From Haematobia irritans (Eukaryota; Arthropoda; Insecta; Diptera; Muscidae), in NCBI RefSeq assembly GCF_050003625.1, contig NC_134400.1, positions 226,030,085 through 226,094,084 on the forward strand: 64,000 nt of DNA. Direction: 5' to 3'. Within the stretch, counting starts at the first letter, position 1. Each line of letters opens with the position of its first letter. Both the position numbers and the translations under genes were made by a program. Below are positions 1-10,824 of this stretch, in pieces. The notes below the pieces were generated by a model. That model saw nothing but the letters and a program-made list of their open reading frames with translations. It did no database searches and was not told the DNA's origin.

Positions 1-930
1 GGGTGATTCTTTTGAGGTTAGGATTTTCATGCATTAGTATTTGACAGATCACGTGGGATTTCAGACATGGTGTCAAAGAGAAAGATGCTCAGTATGCTTT
101 GACATTTCATCATGAATAGACTTACTAACGAGCAACGCTTGCAAATCATTGAATTTTATTACCAAAATCAGTGGCAGAAAATCCGCTTTTTTATCGACAA
201 ATTTTGTTCAGCGATGAGGCTCATTTCTGGTTGAATGGCTACGTAAATAAGCAAAATTGCCGCATTTGGAGTGAAGAGCAACCAGAAGCCGTTCAAGAAC
301 TGCCCATGCATCCCGAAAAATGCACTGTTTGGTGTGGTTTGTACGCTGGTGGAATCATTGGACCGTATTTTTTCAAAGATGCTGTTGGACGCAACGTTAC
401 GGTGAATGGCGATCGCTATCGTTCGATGCTAACAAACTTTTTGTTGCCAAAAATGGAAGAACTGAACTTGGTTGACATGTGGTTTCAACAAGATGGCGCT
501 ACATGCCACACAGCTCGCGATTCTATGGCCATTTTGAGGGAAAACTTCGGAGAACAATTCATCTCAAGAAATGGACCGGTAAGTTGGCCACCAAGATCAT
601 GCGATTTGACGCCTTTAGACTATTTTTTGTGGGGCTACGTCAAGCCTAAAGTCTACAGAAATAAGCCAGCAACTATTCCAGCTTTGGAAGACAACATTTC
701 CGAAGAAATTCGGGCTATTCCGGCCGAAATGCTCGAAAAAGTTGCCCAAAATTGGACTTTCCGAATGGACCACCTAAGACGCAGCCGCGGTCAACATTTA
801 AATGAAATTATCTTCAAAAAGTAAATGTCATGGACCAATCTAACGTTTCAAATAAAGAACCGATGAGATTTTGCAAATTTTATGCGTTTTTTTTTAAAAA
901 AAAGTTATCAAGCTCTTAACAAATCACCCT
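1..930 (+). mobile_element. mariner-family (DD41D) DNA transposon, internally deleted copy
   Basis: The window opens inside the 5' terminal repeat (GGGTGATTCTTTTGAGGTTA). The 3' end at 905-930 reads, on the other strand, AGGGTGATTTGTTAAGAGC, so the ends form an imperfect terminal inverted repeat. The right flank is TTATATAAATAAATAAA, which is the T/A-rich part of a MITE-A copy; the mariner therefore inserted into that element. A full member of this family is about 1.3 kb. This copy is about 0.93 kb because the DNA-binding half of the transposase is deleted. It cannot be autonomous. The left TSD lies outside the window. Confidence 0.88.
112..824 (+). pseudogene. mariner-type (DD41D) transposase, N-terminal domain deleted and frameshifted
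   Basis: The original start is the ATG at 112, followed by MNRLTNEQRLQIIEFYY, the typical opening of this insect transposase. After about 20 codons the sequence jumps near 171 into VAENPLFYRQILFSDEAHF, which lies about 140 residues further on in intact family members, and the reading frame changes there. The helix-turn-helix DNA-binding domain is therefore missing. From 171 to the TAA at 822-824 the catalytic core is open for 217 residues. The three acidic residues are the Asp of SDEAHF (residue 15), of FQQDGA (98) and of LTPLDYF (140). The 41-residue spacing between the last two is DD41D, as in rosa-type mariners (family assignment from memory). The C-terminus MDHLRRSRGQHL is intact. The protein would keep the catalytic triad but lack DNA binding, so it is a pseudogene. 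Confidence 0.9.
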
Positions 931-1351
931 TTATATAAATAAATAAAATTTTGAGCACAATATTGTTTGGGAGAATTTTTTTAAGCATATAATATTTTTG
1001 GGTGCAAAATGCTTCCAAACATATTATATGTTCACATAATAACATATTGTTTTTGGGAAGACAACATTATTTAATTTGAATGCAAAAATACAAAATGTTT
1101 GGAAATTGACTACCCAAACATATATTGTTTAGACCAATATGCTTTCAAACATATTATATATTGGAAGAGATCAAACATATAAATGTTTGGGCAATAGCCA
1201 AAAATGTATATGCTTGAAGCAAAATATGTTTGGGAGCAAGGCCGTAGCCAGGATTTTAATTCGGGGGGGGGGGTTCAACTTAAAAAAAAAAAAATATTCA
1301 TATAATCTCATGTGTAGAAAATTTTATTTATGCATAGGTATGTATACAATA

Positions 1352-2731
1352 TTTTTATACCCACCACCATAGAATGGTGTCGGGGGTATAATAAGTTTGT
1401 CATTCCGTTTGTAAGATGGGCTATATCGGTCCAGGCTTTGATATAGTCCCCATATAAACCGACCTCCCGAGTTAAGGGTCTTGGGCTTATAGAAATCGTA
1501 GTTTTTATCCAATTTCCCTGAAATTTGAAACCTAGAGGTATTTTATGACCGTAAAGAGGTGTGCCAAAAATGGTGATTATCGGTCCATGTTTTGGTATAG
1601 CCCCCATATAGACCGATCTCCCGATTTTACTTCTTGGGCTTATAGAAACCACAGTTTTTATTCAATTTACCTGAAATTGGAAATCTAGAGGTATTGTAGG
1701 ACCACAAATACGTGTGCCAAAAATTGTGAGTATCGATCCATATTTTGGTATAGCCCCCATATAGACCGATCTCCCGATTTTACTTCTTGGGATTATAGAA
1801 ACCGCAGTTTTTATTCAATTTACCTGAAATTGGAAATCTAGAGGTATTGTAGGACCACAAATACGTGTGCCAAAATTTGTAAGTATCGGTCCATGTTTTG
1901 GTATGGTCCCCATATAAAACGACCTCCCTATTTGGGGTCTTGGGCTTATAGAAACCGTAGTTTTTATCCAATTTGTCTGAAATTGGAAATCTAGAGCTAT
2001 TTTAGGACCATAAAGAGGTGTGCCGAAAATGGTGAGTATCGGTCCATATTTTGGTATAGCCCCCATATAGACCGATTTCAAGATTTTACTTCTTGGGCTT
2101 CTAGAATCCGAAGTTTTTATCCTATTTGCCTGAAGTTGGAAGTAGAGGTATTTTCGGGTCATAAAGAGGTGTGCCGAAAACGGTGAGTATCGGTCCATAT
2201 TTTAGTATAGTCCCCATAAGAACGATCTCCCGATTTAACTCCTTGGGTTTCTAGAAACCGTAGGTTTTATCTGATTTGCCTGAAATTGTAAATATTCTGG
2301 TATTTTAGGCTCACAAAAACGTGTATCTGATTAAGTTTTTATCGATCCATTTGGTAATGCCTCCATATAGACCGACTTCACTTCTTGAGGGTGTAGAAGG
2401 CGCACTGATCATGAAAATTGCTTGAAACTCAATGTAAAATTTCCAGATTTTACTTCTACAGATTTAAGATTTCAAATCAAGACTTTATTTTATAATTTTC
2501 TTGCACACTTACAAGAAATGTTAATGATTCCTCTAAAACTCAAACAAAAATTGTTCTTATAAATCCAGAATCTGATATAGTCCTCATAGGTGAAATCTTT
2601 AAATTTATCTTCGGGAATATCCTCAAGTCCTCAAGCCCTCCTGAAATTTCAAAGGAAACCCTAATATTTAGTTCATGGTGGTGGGTATTTAAGATTCGGC
2701 CCGGCCGAACTTAGTGCTGTATATACTTGTT
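1352..2731 (-). mobile_element. HEL-a: Helentron/DINE-like element with 153-bp tandem repeats
   Basis: One end is a hairpin (TATACCCACCACCATAG...TGGTGTCGGGGGTATA, 1356-1388). The other carries GGTGGTGGGTATTTAAG and GGCCCGGCCGAAC, so the ends are partly complementary. Between them run about six monomers; the marker GTTTTTAT recurs at 1501, 1654, 1807, 1960 and 2113, an exact 153-bp period. Read on the minus strand, the monomer (CTATATGGGGGCTATA, then ACCGAT, then TTTGGCACAC) is homologous to the monomer of HEL-b and HEL-c. The layout (terminal hairpin plus internal repeats, no transposase) resembles Drosophila DINE-1/INE-1; the Helentron assignment is an inference. It sits inside the hAT element, just past the transposase stop codon. 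Confidence 0.75.
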
Positions 2732-2926
2732 ATAATATTAAATTGAACCGACGGGCTTTTTGGGCAGCAAATAAATCAATGACTTCTTCAGTCGGCACAT
2801 TTATTCGGCGATGAACCGACATTAATGCCAATCCTTTGAGTCTACTCTCGCTAGTCGAATTTCTAAGATACGTCTTTAATCTCTTCATTGTTGAAAATGA
2901 ACGTTCGGATGAGCACGTAGTAACTG

Positions 2927-3657
2927 CAGGGATGGAAAATGCAGTACTATAGTACTTTTTTAAAACTTTTTTCACCCCGGTCAGTACCGTAGTACCCCCG
3001 CGAATGATTTAGTACCTTTTGTGTAGACATTTTTGAGTCGATATCAGATTTATGGTACAATAGCTTTGACAAAATATTTTAATATTTTGAGAAAGTCTTT
3101 ATCAACCTTATTTGCTAATAGTCTTTTACAAATATGGCAAAACAGACATGTTCATGTGGGAAGAAAATCTCGATTTTGTAAAAGACATAGTCAAAAACAG
3201 GATTTTATTGAACTTCAAGAATGTTTTAGTCGAAAAAAGAATGCGATTCTATATTATCGATTTTTTATTTCGGTGGAAAATGTTGTCAAAATTTTATTTC
3301 TATATAGAATTTTTGCAAAATTTTATTTTTATAGAAAATTTTGTGAAAATTTTATTTCAATTGAAAAGTTTGAAAAAATTTTATTTCTATAGGAAAATTT
3401 TGCAAAATTTTTTTCTATAGAATTTTTTTGCAAAATTTTATTTCTATAGAAAATTTGTGCAAAATTTTATTTCTATAGAAAATTTTTGCAAAATTTTATT
3501 TATATAGAAAATTTTGTCAAAATTTTATTTTCTTTAAAATTCAGTCTCTTGACAATAATCTTCCAGTGAAATTTTTGTTGAAATTTAGTAAAAAGTACCT
3601 TTCCGCTCAAAAAATACCTTTTTTATACTTTCTTAAAAATTGTATTTTCCATCCCTG
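2927..3657. mobile_element. hAT MITE, 731 bp, TIR CAGGGATGGAAAAT, TSD AGTAACTG
   Basis: The ends are CAGGGATGGAAAATGCA (from 2927) and, inverted, CAGGGATGGAAAATACA (to 3657). The 8-bp direct repeat AGTAACTG flanks it at 2919-2926 and 3658-3665. There is no coding capacity. Near the left end it has self-complementary AGTACT-type motifs. The right half (about 3262-3535) is a run of roughly 30-bp degenerate repeats of the type GCAAAATTTTATTTCTATAG. Confidence 0.9.
3262..3535. repeat. about 30-bp tandem repeat inside the hAT MITE
   Basis: Eight or nine imperfect copies of GCAAAATTTTATTTCTATAG plus AAAATTTT. The TTTCTATAGAAA core is itself a palindrome, so each unit can form a small hairpin. It is a minisatellite expansion inside the element; the 119- and 102-residue open frames here are by-products of it. 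Confidence 0.75.
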
Positions 3658-4923
3658 AGTAACTGGCAAAGTGACCAAAATTTTTAAAAGTATATGCACG
3701 TTTGGAAATATCTCTTTATTGCACTCTCCAAGTGCTTCCATCGCTGAATTAGGCAGGTTCTTTTCGCAGGTTTTGCGCCATTTCAATTACACATGTGTGT
3801 TTGGCTGTTTCGTTGTTGTTGCTATGGTTAAACAAAGCGAGTCATGTTCACAAAAAGAACAACAAACATACATAAAAAGCAGAAATACATTTTCCAAAAA
3901 TGAAATTTGTGGTGCGAGAACAAAAACAATTTGTTTTTTTCGACCGTCGTTTGACGGGCTTTTCAAATAGTATTCTATGATTTGTGCAAGTTTTATAGGT
4001 AAGCGTTTTTCAAAATAAAACCTCCAGCTTTTCTTCAACATCTTCGATAAGATTTTTCTATGCAGCTAAAAATATATATTTATTTATATAAAAATATTCA
4101 TTCATTTCGGGGGGGGTTTGATCCCCCTCATCCCCCCCCCCTGAATACGGCCTTGTTTGGGAGTATATGTTACAGAAGCGATTTTTTGTGAGCGTGTAGT
4201 TACAGCTTAGGACATCTACATGAAAATGACCATAAGAATTATTTCATCTCTTCGAACCAATACTTTTTGTTGTCAAGACGAAAATCATGTTTATATGATT
4301 ATACTTTTGCTACAAAGTGTAAATACTTTTTCCCCATAGATTTAGACCCCCTTCTAGGATATAAGTAGTGTGTGAGTTAGATTTTTAGTTTTTTGTTACG
4401 CCACACAACATTTTTATGCTATCTTGCAAAAAATAAAGATTTTTTTGTATGCCAAAATAACTTCAAAAAATTATGATTATAGATTTTTTGTCTCCGCTGG
4501 TTGTCTGTCGTTTCGATCATGACTCATAAATAACATCAACGACGGACGAAATTCATCCAATAGTAACAACACCAATAAAAACAAGACACAGCAGCCAGCC
4601 AGGCACTGCCACCATTGCCGTCACCGTCGCCGCCACCACCACCATCGCCATCAACGTCGCAACAGAAACATAACAATTTGCATTAAAAAATCATTCGCAA
4701 TCATTTTATTGGCCTTTGCGATCATAAATCTTTGAAAATGCTAAGTAAATCTTGTGAATAAATACGAGCGAGTATCTTGCCTCCTATTAGCATGTATGGC
4801 TGGTCTTGAGTATGCGAGCTTTAATAAAAACAAAAAACTTTCATACAAACCTTCATAAGTACAGGCATATTTTGTGGCGTAGTGTGTCTATTAACTAAGA
4901 GCAAACTGAACTCTTAACCAACA

Positions 4924-4946
4924 AGACAGACAGACAGACAGACAGA
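4924..4946. repeat. (ACAG)n microsatellite
   Basis: Five to six tandem copies of the tetranucleotide GACA, followed by two GATA units. Confidence 0.9.
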
Positions 4947-5984
4947 TAGATAAATGAATTCATCAATTCAGTCTAGTGTCAAGAAATATAGCAACAGTAT
5001 ATTCTCATACGTGTGCACAACCTCTTTGTCTATTTTTCAACCATAATTACAATAACCCATAATTTACTTTATGAATGGCTGAATGTTACCTTCGAGAATA
5101 TGAAAACATCCTCCATCCTGATGACAATTGACGAACGGAAGGGACAACACTTGTGTTAGTCGTATTTCACTTGTGCTAAAATTTCGACCGCAACTATATA
5201 TTTATATACCACCACCAACATAGATATAAATGGCATTTAGTCATGTACGCAGCGGCATGATCTGTACACTGAGCAGTAGTACGAGAGAAGCCAGTCGGGC
5301 TATGAAATGTAATAGGTGTTACATATGTTCAACGAATGTATGATCTCGATATTGTCACTGTCTCATTTCGAGCTAAATCGGGCTGACGATCATTGCGAAC
5401 TTGGACCAATGGGTTTGATTTGTGAAAACCACACATGCAGCGGATTAGATTTCATAGATTGTTACATTTTGGTATAAGAGATTTCATTCGAAGTTTGCGA
5501 AATACTCACGTCAGAGAATTGACTGACTGTTTACATTGAATAGAGGTTTGAACATTGCCATCAATTGCATCTAAGATCAATGGCGAATAGGGGTTCGAGT
5601 ATAGAATTGAACATATATGGTATTGATTTGTACTAGATTTGTATTAGATGTAAATTATGTGGAAAAAATTGATATACCTCAAAATAAGTTAAAGTAACAA
5701 ATGAAATGTTGATATCATAAACAAAGACATTTGAACATAAGTATTTACAATGTGAAGAATTCGAATTATTATACGAAAGACAAAACAATACCGCTAGTTC
5801 GAAATATATATTTAATATACCCTCCGCTGTGGTGTATACTAAGCGATGTAGAATATTTCTTTTAAGCACCCAACAAAACAAAGAGTCACCAAAAAAAGTA
5901 GTGCAAATGTTCTTTTTGGATCCGGAAGTGGTACTAAATTGTCGCAGAAGCGATGAAAATCAGTAAATAAATCAGTAGCTAATT

Positions 5985-6063
5985 AAGCTTGAGGTAATTT
6001 CTTTGCTATTTTTATAATAATAAATTACTTTGTGTTTTACAACAAAGAAATTACCTCAAGCTT
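5985..6063. repeat. perfect 21-bp inverted repeat (hairpin, 37-nt loop)
   Basis: The left arm is 5985-6005, starting AAGCTTGAGGTAATTTC; the right arm, 6043-6063, is its exact reverse complement. It lies six bases before MITE-A copy 6069-6805. It may be a tiny foldback element or a relic; no TSD is evident. Confidence 0.85.
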
Positions 6064-6068
6064 GAGTG

Positions 6069-6805
6069 CACTGTTAGAAAAATATGTTTTTCATATGTTG
6101 CGACATAAACAAAATGTGTTTGGGGCACAATTTTTAAACACAATATATTTACGTGCAAACATGTAATATGTTAGAATATATTATGTTTGGGGCATGAATG
6201 CTTCATAAAAATAATATGTGTGAATGTAAACATATATAAATTTACAAATTTCGAGTAAACATATATATGTTGTGATATTTTATTCAGAGAGCGACAGAGA
6301 GAGAGAGAGAGTATAGAGAAAGAAATAGAGATGGAAACCGGGAGTGTTGACCAAAGATATCAACATAACACAGCGAGAGAATGAAATGAGAGCAATTTCT
6401 GTATGTTGTTTCGGAAAACTGTTTCATGATAAGGCCAAAAATTTAATATGCTTAAAATTAAATATTATTTAATTTGAATATTAGAATGAGTATTCGGAAT
6501 AAAGAGAATAGACATTCGGAACCAAGAGAATAGACATTTGAAAAAAACAGCATATTTGTATTACAGAAAAAGATGCGAAGAACTCAAAAATTTCGTGGAA
6601 GTGAAAATTATGTGAGGGAATGAGCACAATCTTCTTTGGGGAATTCTTCCAAGCATATACTATTTTTGGACTCAAAATGCTTCCAAACATATAACATGCT
6701 CACATAAAACAAACATATTAATGTTTCGGCAGTATCCAATAATATATGTGCTTCCTACAAAATATGTTTGGAACATATGTTAGAGAAGCGATTTTTTTGA
6801 TGGTG
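6069..6805 (+). mobile_element. MITE-A copy, 737 bp
   Basis: Begins CACTGTTAGAAAAATATG and ends GAAGCGATTTTTTTGATGGTG. The bases on each side are TG (6067-6068 and 6806-6807), so the target duplication looks like TG. Inside are AACATAT boxes and a (GA)n tract at about 6294-6310. Compared with 15070-16941 it lacks about 1.1 kb of the middle, including both tRNA-like modules. Its 3' part from 6489 is copied again at 8694-9010 by the local duplication. Confidence 0.8.
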
Positions 6806-7187
6806 TGGTTATTGATTTACATTCGACAATTAAAAAGGTCGAATAAAAAAACAAAATCAATATTTTTATGTTAGTCTGATATCAATACAATCACTTAAAC
6901 TACAAATTATTACAATACTTATTCGAGCTTATTGGACAGGGAGATTAAGGGAAATGATACTATTAAGTTACTGAAAAGAGAATCCCAGATACCAATCTCG
7001 CAAGCCTGACCATACATATGTTTCAGTGTTGGCCACTACAAATTTCCATAGTCTTTAGTGATATCTGGACAGGTGAGATGATTTAATTTGGGTCTTTTAT
7101 GTTAATTCCTTATGAAATAATCCAATTTTTTTTATTTCGCTTTGTTACTACACTAATGTAACAACAAATCGAAATCTAATTTTAAAG
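6489..7187 (+). repeat. 699-bp direct repeat, copy 1 (partner 8694-9392)
   Basis: The segment recurs 2205 bases downstream with constant offset. I saw one difference (A at 7115 against G at 9320). It starts inside MITE-A and runs through 380 bp of flanking sequence. It forms the first part of the rearrangement described in the findings. Confidence 0.92.
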
Positions 7188-8695
7188 ACGCACTCAAAGA
7201 AGGAATATGATCATCTCAAACATGTTTGAAGAGCAAAATATTATTTTTGGATGGTGACCATGTAACATTTTTATCGTATTAAAGTAGTATAGTGAATCGT
7301 AATCGGGCTGCCACTTTAACCTAACCTAACCTAGTATAGTTCCTTGCGAAAATCATAATTTTATTTTATGTTGATGTGATTTCCTGGAGAAATCGTATTT
7401 TTCTAGACTGTATAACACCAAGTATTATAATTACTTGAAATTACTGGATTAAATGTTAATTTTTTTATGTACTTAAAAAATGTAAAATGAAAGCAATAAA
7501 TGGTATGATATTTCCCCTCAATATTATACAAATAACTAGTCATTATTTCATCGCATTAAATAGGCGAGGAAAAAGCGTTTCAGCAGAGACATTTTTTCAT
7601 TTACGGTTTTCGGCAATTATGGAAGCGCTGACATTCAGCGCTTTTGTAAAGTGTCACAAACTGCGCTTGTTTATGAGCTTCGAAGTATGCATAAAGTAAG
7701 CGCATTTTCGCGAGACATTTCTTGTTAAATTCACCAATGAATTCCGCGCTTTGGCAAGCGCCTCCTCCGACAATTCTCCTTTACAATTGCGATGAAAATT
7801 CATCAAGTTTTTTGCTGGGTTACCAGGTTGAAGTGCTAAATCGAGGTGAACTAATTAAATTATTAGCAAATATTACAATAAGAAGCTTAAAGGATAAAAA
7901 CTTTTCTTGCTTGAAGATTTAAAGTAGAGTTACCACTAGTAGATATAAAAAGAGTAATTATTTTCATTGTAAGTAAAGATTCATTAATTCGATTCACTTG
8001 AATGTAATTCAAGTTCTTAGAGATAATTTTTAAAATAAAATTAGGAATCGTACGAAAATATTCATTTGTTTTAGTTCATATTGAACTTATGTGTACGGTC
8101 ATTGAACTTTATACTCACGTTTAGTTCATACAACTTTTGAGACATACTTAAAAAAAGTAAGATTTCATTACGGTGTGGAAGATTTCGATAGAAATAATAA
8201 AATTTAACTACAAGCAAACAATTTTTTTCCAATAAAAATAACTTAAATTTAGCTACGGAAATTTTTTTCTGTGTGGGTTTAACAATCGCTTTCATATTTT
8301 TAATATTTTTAATGGGTAATTTTATCTTTTTTATTTCAATGATAGTAACAATTACAAAAATGGTAAAAGTTATTTAAATTTTATCGAAAAAATATCTAAA
8401 TTCGTTCTAGAAAAATTTGCGAATTTTTGAAAATATTTGAAGTCAAACGTTTCAGACCAGCGTTAGAATGCATAAAAAATTTTAAAAATTATTGATTGTC
8501 TTTGGAATTGTTGTTGTGTCCTTGAAACCAGTTTCATATAGTTATCACAATAATTGTTGTTGACTAGAAACAAGGCATAGTGTGATCGTTCGCCAATCAG
8601 GTGAATTCAGCAATGACTTTAAAATTAGATTTCGATTTGTTGTTACATTAGTGTAGTAACAAAGCGAAATAAAAAAAATTGGATTATTTCATAAG
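7185..8695 (+). repeat. 1511-bp inverted repeat, left arm
   Basis: Reverse complement of 9314-10824: every position p pairs with 18009-p, so there are no indels over 1511 bases. I noticed two substitutions, at 8689/9320 and 8450/9559. The arm contains half of a MITE-G (7190-7276), a 5'-truncated SINE tail (7303-7333) and MITE-E-related sequence near 8290-8480. Short frames (70, 66 and 74 residues) appear mirrored in both arms; nothing in them resembles a known protein. Confidence 0.93.
7303..7333 (+). mobile_element. SINE 3'-end fragment (S1)
   Basis: ATCGGGCTGCCACTTTAACC followed by CTAACCTAACCT is the last part of the tRNA-derived SINE described at 57859-58217. It is mirrored at 10676-10706 because it lies within the inverted repeat. 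Confidence 0.75.
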
Positions 8696-9392
8696 TATTC
8701 GGAATAAAGAGAATAGACATTCGGAACCAAGAGAATAGACATTTGAAAAAAACAGCATATTTGTATTACAGAAAAAGATGCGAAGAACTCAAAAATTTCG
8801 TGGAAGTGAAAATTATGTGAGGGAATGAGCACAATCTTCTTTGGGGAATTCTTCCAAGCATATACTATTTTTGGACTCAAAATGCTTCCAAACATATAAC
8901 ATGCTCACATAAAACAAACATATTAATGTTTCGGCAGTATCCAATAATATATGTGCTTCCTACAAAATATGTTTGGAACATATGTTAGAGAAGCGATTTT
9001 TTTGATGGTGTGGTTATTGATTTACATTCGACAATTAAAAAGGTCGAATAAAAAAACAAAATCAATATTTTTATGTTAGTCTGATATCAATACAATCACT
9101 TAAACTACAAATTATTACAATACTTATTCGAGCTTATTGGACAGGGAGATTAAGGGAAATGATACTATTAAGTTACTGAAAAGAGAATCCCAGATACCAA
9201 TCTCGCAAGCCTGACCATACATATGTTTCAGTGTTGGCCACTACAAATTTCCATAGTCTTTAGTGATATCTGGACAGGTGAGATGATTTAATTTGGGTCT
9301 TTTATGTTAATTCCTTATGGAATAATCCAATTTTTTTTATTTCGCTTTGTTACTACACTAATGTAACAACAAATCGAAATCTAATTTTAAAG
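8694..9392 (+). repeat. 699-bp direct repeat, copy 2 (contains a partial MITE-A)
   Basis: Second copy of 6489-7187. It fills the loop between the two inverted arms and overlaps them by 2 bp on the left and 79 bp on the right. Confidence 0.92.
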
Positions 9393-10824
9393 TCATTGCT
9401 GAATTCACCTGATTGGCGAACGATCACACTATGCCTTGTTTCTAGTCAACAACAATTATTGTGATAACTATATGAAACTGGTTTCAAGGACACAACAACA
9501 ATTCCAAAGACAATCAATAATTTTTAAAATTTTTTATGCATTCTAACGCTGGTCTGAATCGTTTGACTTCAAATATTTTCAAAAATTCGCAAATTTTTCT
9601 AGAACGAATTTAGATATTTTTTCGATAAAATTTAAATAACTTTTACCATTTTTGTAATTGTTACTATCATTGAAATAAAAAAGATAAAATTACCCATTAA
9701 AAATATTAAAAATATGAAAGCGATTGTTAAACCCACACAGAAAAAAATTTCCGTAGCTAAATTTAAGTTATTTTTATTGGAAAAAAATTGTTTGCTTGTA
9801 GTTAAATTTTATTATTTCTATCGAAATCTTCCACACCGTAATGAAATCTTACTTTTTTTAAGTATGTCTCAAAAGTTGTATGAACTAAACGTGAGTATAA
9901 AGTTCAATGACCGTACACATAAGTTCAATATGAACTAAAACAAATGAATATTTTCGTACGATTCCTAATTTTATTTTAAAAATTATCTCTAAGAACTTGA
10001 ATTACATTCAAGTGAATCGAATTAATGAATCTTTACTTACAATGAAAATAATTACTCTTTTTATATCTACTAGTGGTAACTCTACTTTAAATCTTCAAGC
10101 AAGAAAAGTTTTTATCCTTTAAGCTTCTTATTGTAATATTTGCTAATAATTTAATTAGTTCACCTCGATTTAGCACTTCAACCTGGTAACCCAGCAAAAA
10201 ACTTGATGAATTTTCATCGCAATTGTAAAGGAGAATTGTCGGAGGAGGCGCTTGCCAAAGCGCGGAATTCATTGGTGAATTTAACAAGAAATGTCTCGCG
10301 AAAATGCGCTTACTTTATGCATACTTCGAAGCTCATAAACAAGCGCAGTTTGTGACACTTTACAAAAGCGCTGAATGTCAGCGCTTCCATAATTGCCGAA
10401 AACCGTAAATGAAAAAATGTCTCTGCTGAAACGCTTTTTCCTCGCCTATTTAATGCGATGAAATAATGACTAGTTATTTGTATAATATTGAGGGGAAATA
10501 TCATACCATTTATTGCTTTCATTTTACATTTTTTAAGTACATAAAAAAATTAACATTTAATCCAGTAATTTCAAGTAATTATAATACTTGGTGTTATACA
10601 GTCTAGAAAAATACGATTTCTCCAGGAAATCACATCAACATAAAATAAAATTATGATTTTCGCAAGGAACTATACTAGGTTAGGTTAGGTTAAAGTGGCA
10701 GCCCGATTACGATTCACTATACTACTTTAATACGATAAAAATGTTACATGGTCACCATCCAAAAATAATATTTTGCTCTTCAAACATGTTTGAGATGATC
10801 ATATTCCTTCTTTGAGTGCGTCTT
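9314..10824 (-). repeat. 1511-bp inverted repeat, right arm (inferred original locus)
   Basis: Mirror of 7185-8695. This arm runs on without a break into the right-hand flank at 10825 (CCGCATTG), and its left edge is continuous with the 699-bp segment. The order direct-repeat segment, 79-bp segment, arm is therefore probably the ancestral one and the 2205 bases at 7188-9392 are the added DNA. Confidence 0.93.

Larger units (their letters stand above)
2730..3790 (-). pseudogene. hAT transposase C-terminus (dimerisation region), split by a hAT MITE
   Basis: On the minus strand, bases about 3790-3666 encode WRKTCEKNLPNSAMEALG and continue EIFPNVHILLKILVTLP. Bases 2926-2730 continue VTTCSSERSFSTMKRLKTYL and run to VIDLFAAQKARRFNLIL and a stop. 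Together this is the conserved C-terminal hAT dimerisation region, with the hallmark SSERSFSTMKRLKTYLR and the LALMSVHR motif. The two halves are separated by a 731-bp MITE with an 8-bp TSD (AGTAACTG) that falls inside the codons for P-V-T. Upstream of WRKTC an in-frame TAA is met and I cannot follow the protein further; the zinc-finger and catalytic parts are absent. The apparent start of an 81-residue frame (MKKVLKKYYSTAF) belongs to the inserted MITE, not to the transposase. Confidence 0.85.
1237..4155 (-). mobile_element. hAT-superfamily transposon, decayed, with 8-bp TSD
   Basis: Ends are CAAGGCCGTA (1237) and its inverse TACGGCCTTG (ending 4155), flanked by the 8-bp direct repeat TTTGGGAG at 1229-1236 and 4156-4163. 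Eight-base TSDs and short terminal inverted repeats are the hAT signature. Both subterminal regions carry long G or C runs (1263-1273; 4109-4116; 4132-4141). Inside lie transposase C-terminus fragments on the minus strand, a tandem-repeat element (1352-2731) and a hAT MITE (2927-3657). Without those two insertions only about 0.8 kb of hAT sequence is left, so most of the transposase is gone. Confidence 0.88.
931..4197 (+). mobile_element. MITE-A copy (AACATAT-rich), split by a hAT insertion
   Basis: Bases 931-1236 and 4156-4197 match the 3' half of the MITE-A family (better copies at 17339-18279 and 21779-22757, which lie in the opposite orientation). Hallmarks are repeated AACATAT/ATATGTTTGG boxes and the terminal GAAGCGATTTTTTGTGAGCGTG followed by TA. 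The 5' part is missing, replaced by the mariner. The interruption by the hAT element is exact: TTTGGGAG occurs on both sides and the MITE sequence resumes after it. Confidence 0.85.
4198..6068. other. single-copy non-coding stretch with simple repeats and a hairpin
   Basis: I see no gene. There is a CAC/GCC-rich trinucleotide patch around 4590-4665, an (ACAG)n microsatellite at 4924-4946, a fragment resembling the end of MITE-E at about 5876-5945 (TTCTTTTTGGATCCGGAAGTG), and a 21-bp perfect inverted repeat at 5985-6063. Confidence 0.5.

Noticed and set aside
1308..2198. Several 60-127-residue minus-strand frames with repeated SPRSKIG/GAIPKHGPI-like words
   Set aside because: They are translations of the 153-bp monomer of HEL-a.
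4590..4665. Possible short coding exon rich in Ala/Thr
   Set aside because: It is a CAC/GCC trinucleotide run with no flanking open frame of note.
7318..7333. Interstitial telomere (AACCT repeats)
   Set aside because: The units always follow the same SINE 3' sequence, so they are SINE tails.
7487..10522. Identical small frames appearing twice (70, 66, 74 residues)
   Set aside because: Their duplication is explained by the inverted repeat; there is no coding signature such as synonymous bias, since the copies are identical.
7185..10824. Foldback (Galileo-like) transposon with 1.5-kb terminal repeats
   Set aside because: The loop is a copy of the adjacent flanking DNA and no TSD surrounds the arms; a local template-switch rearrangement fits better.
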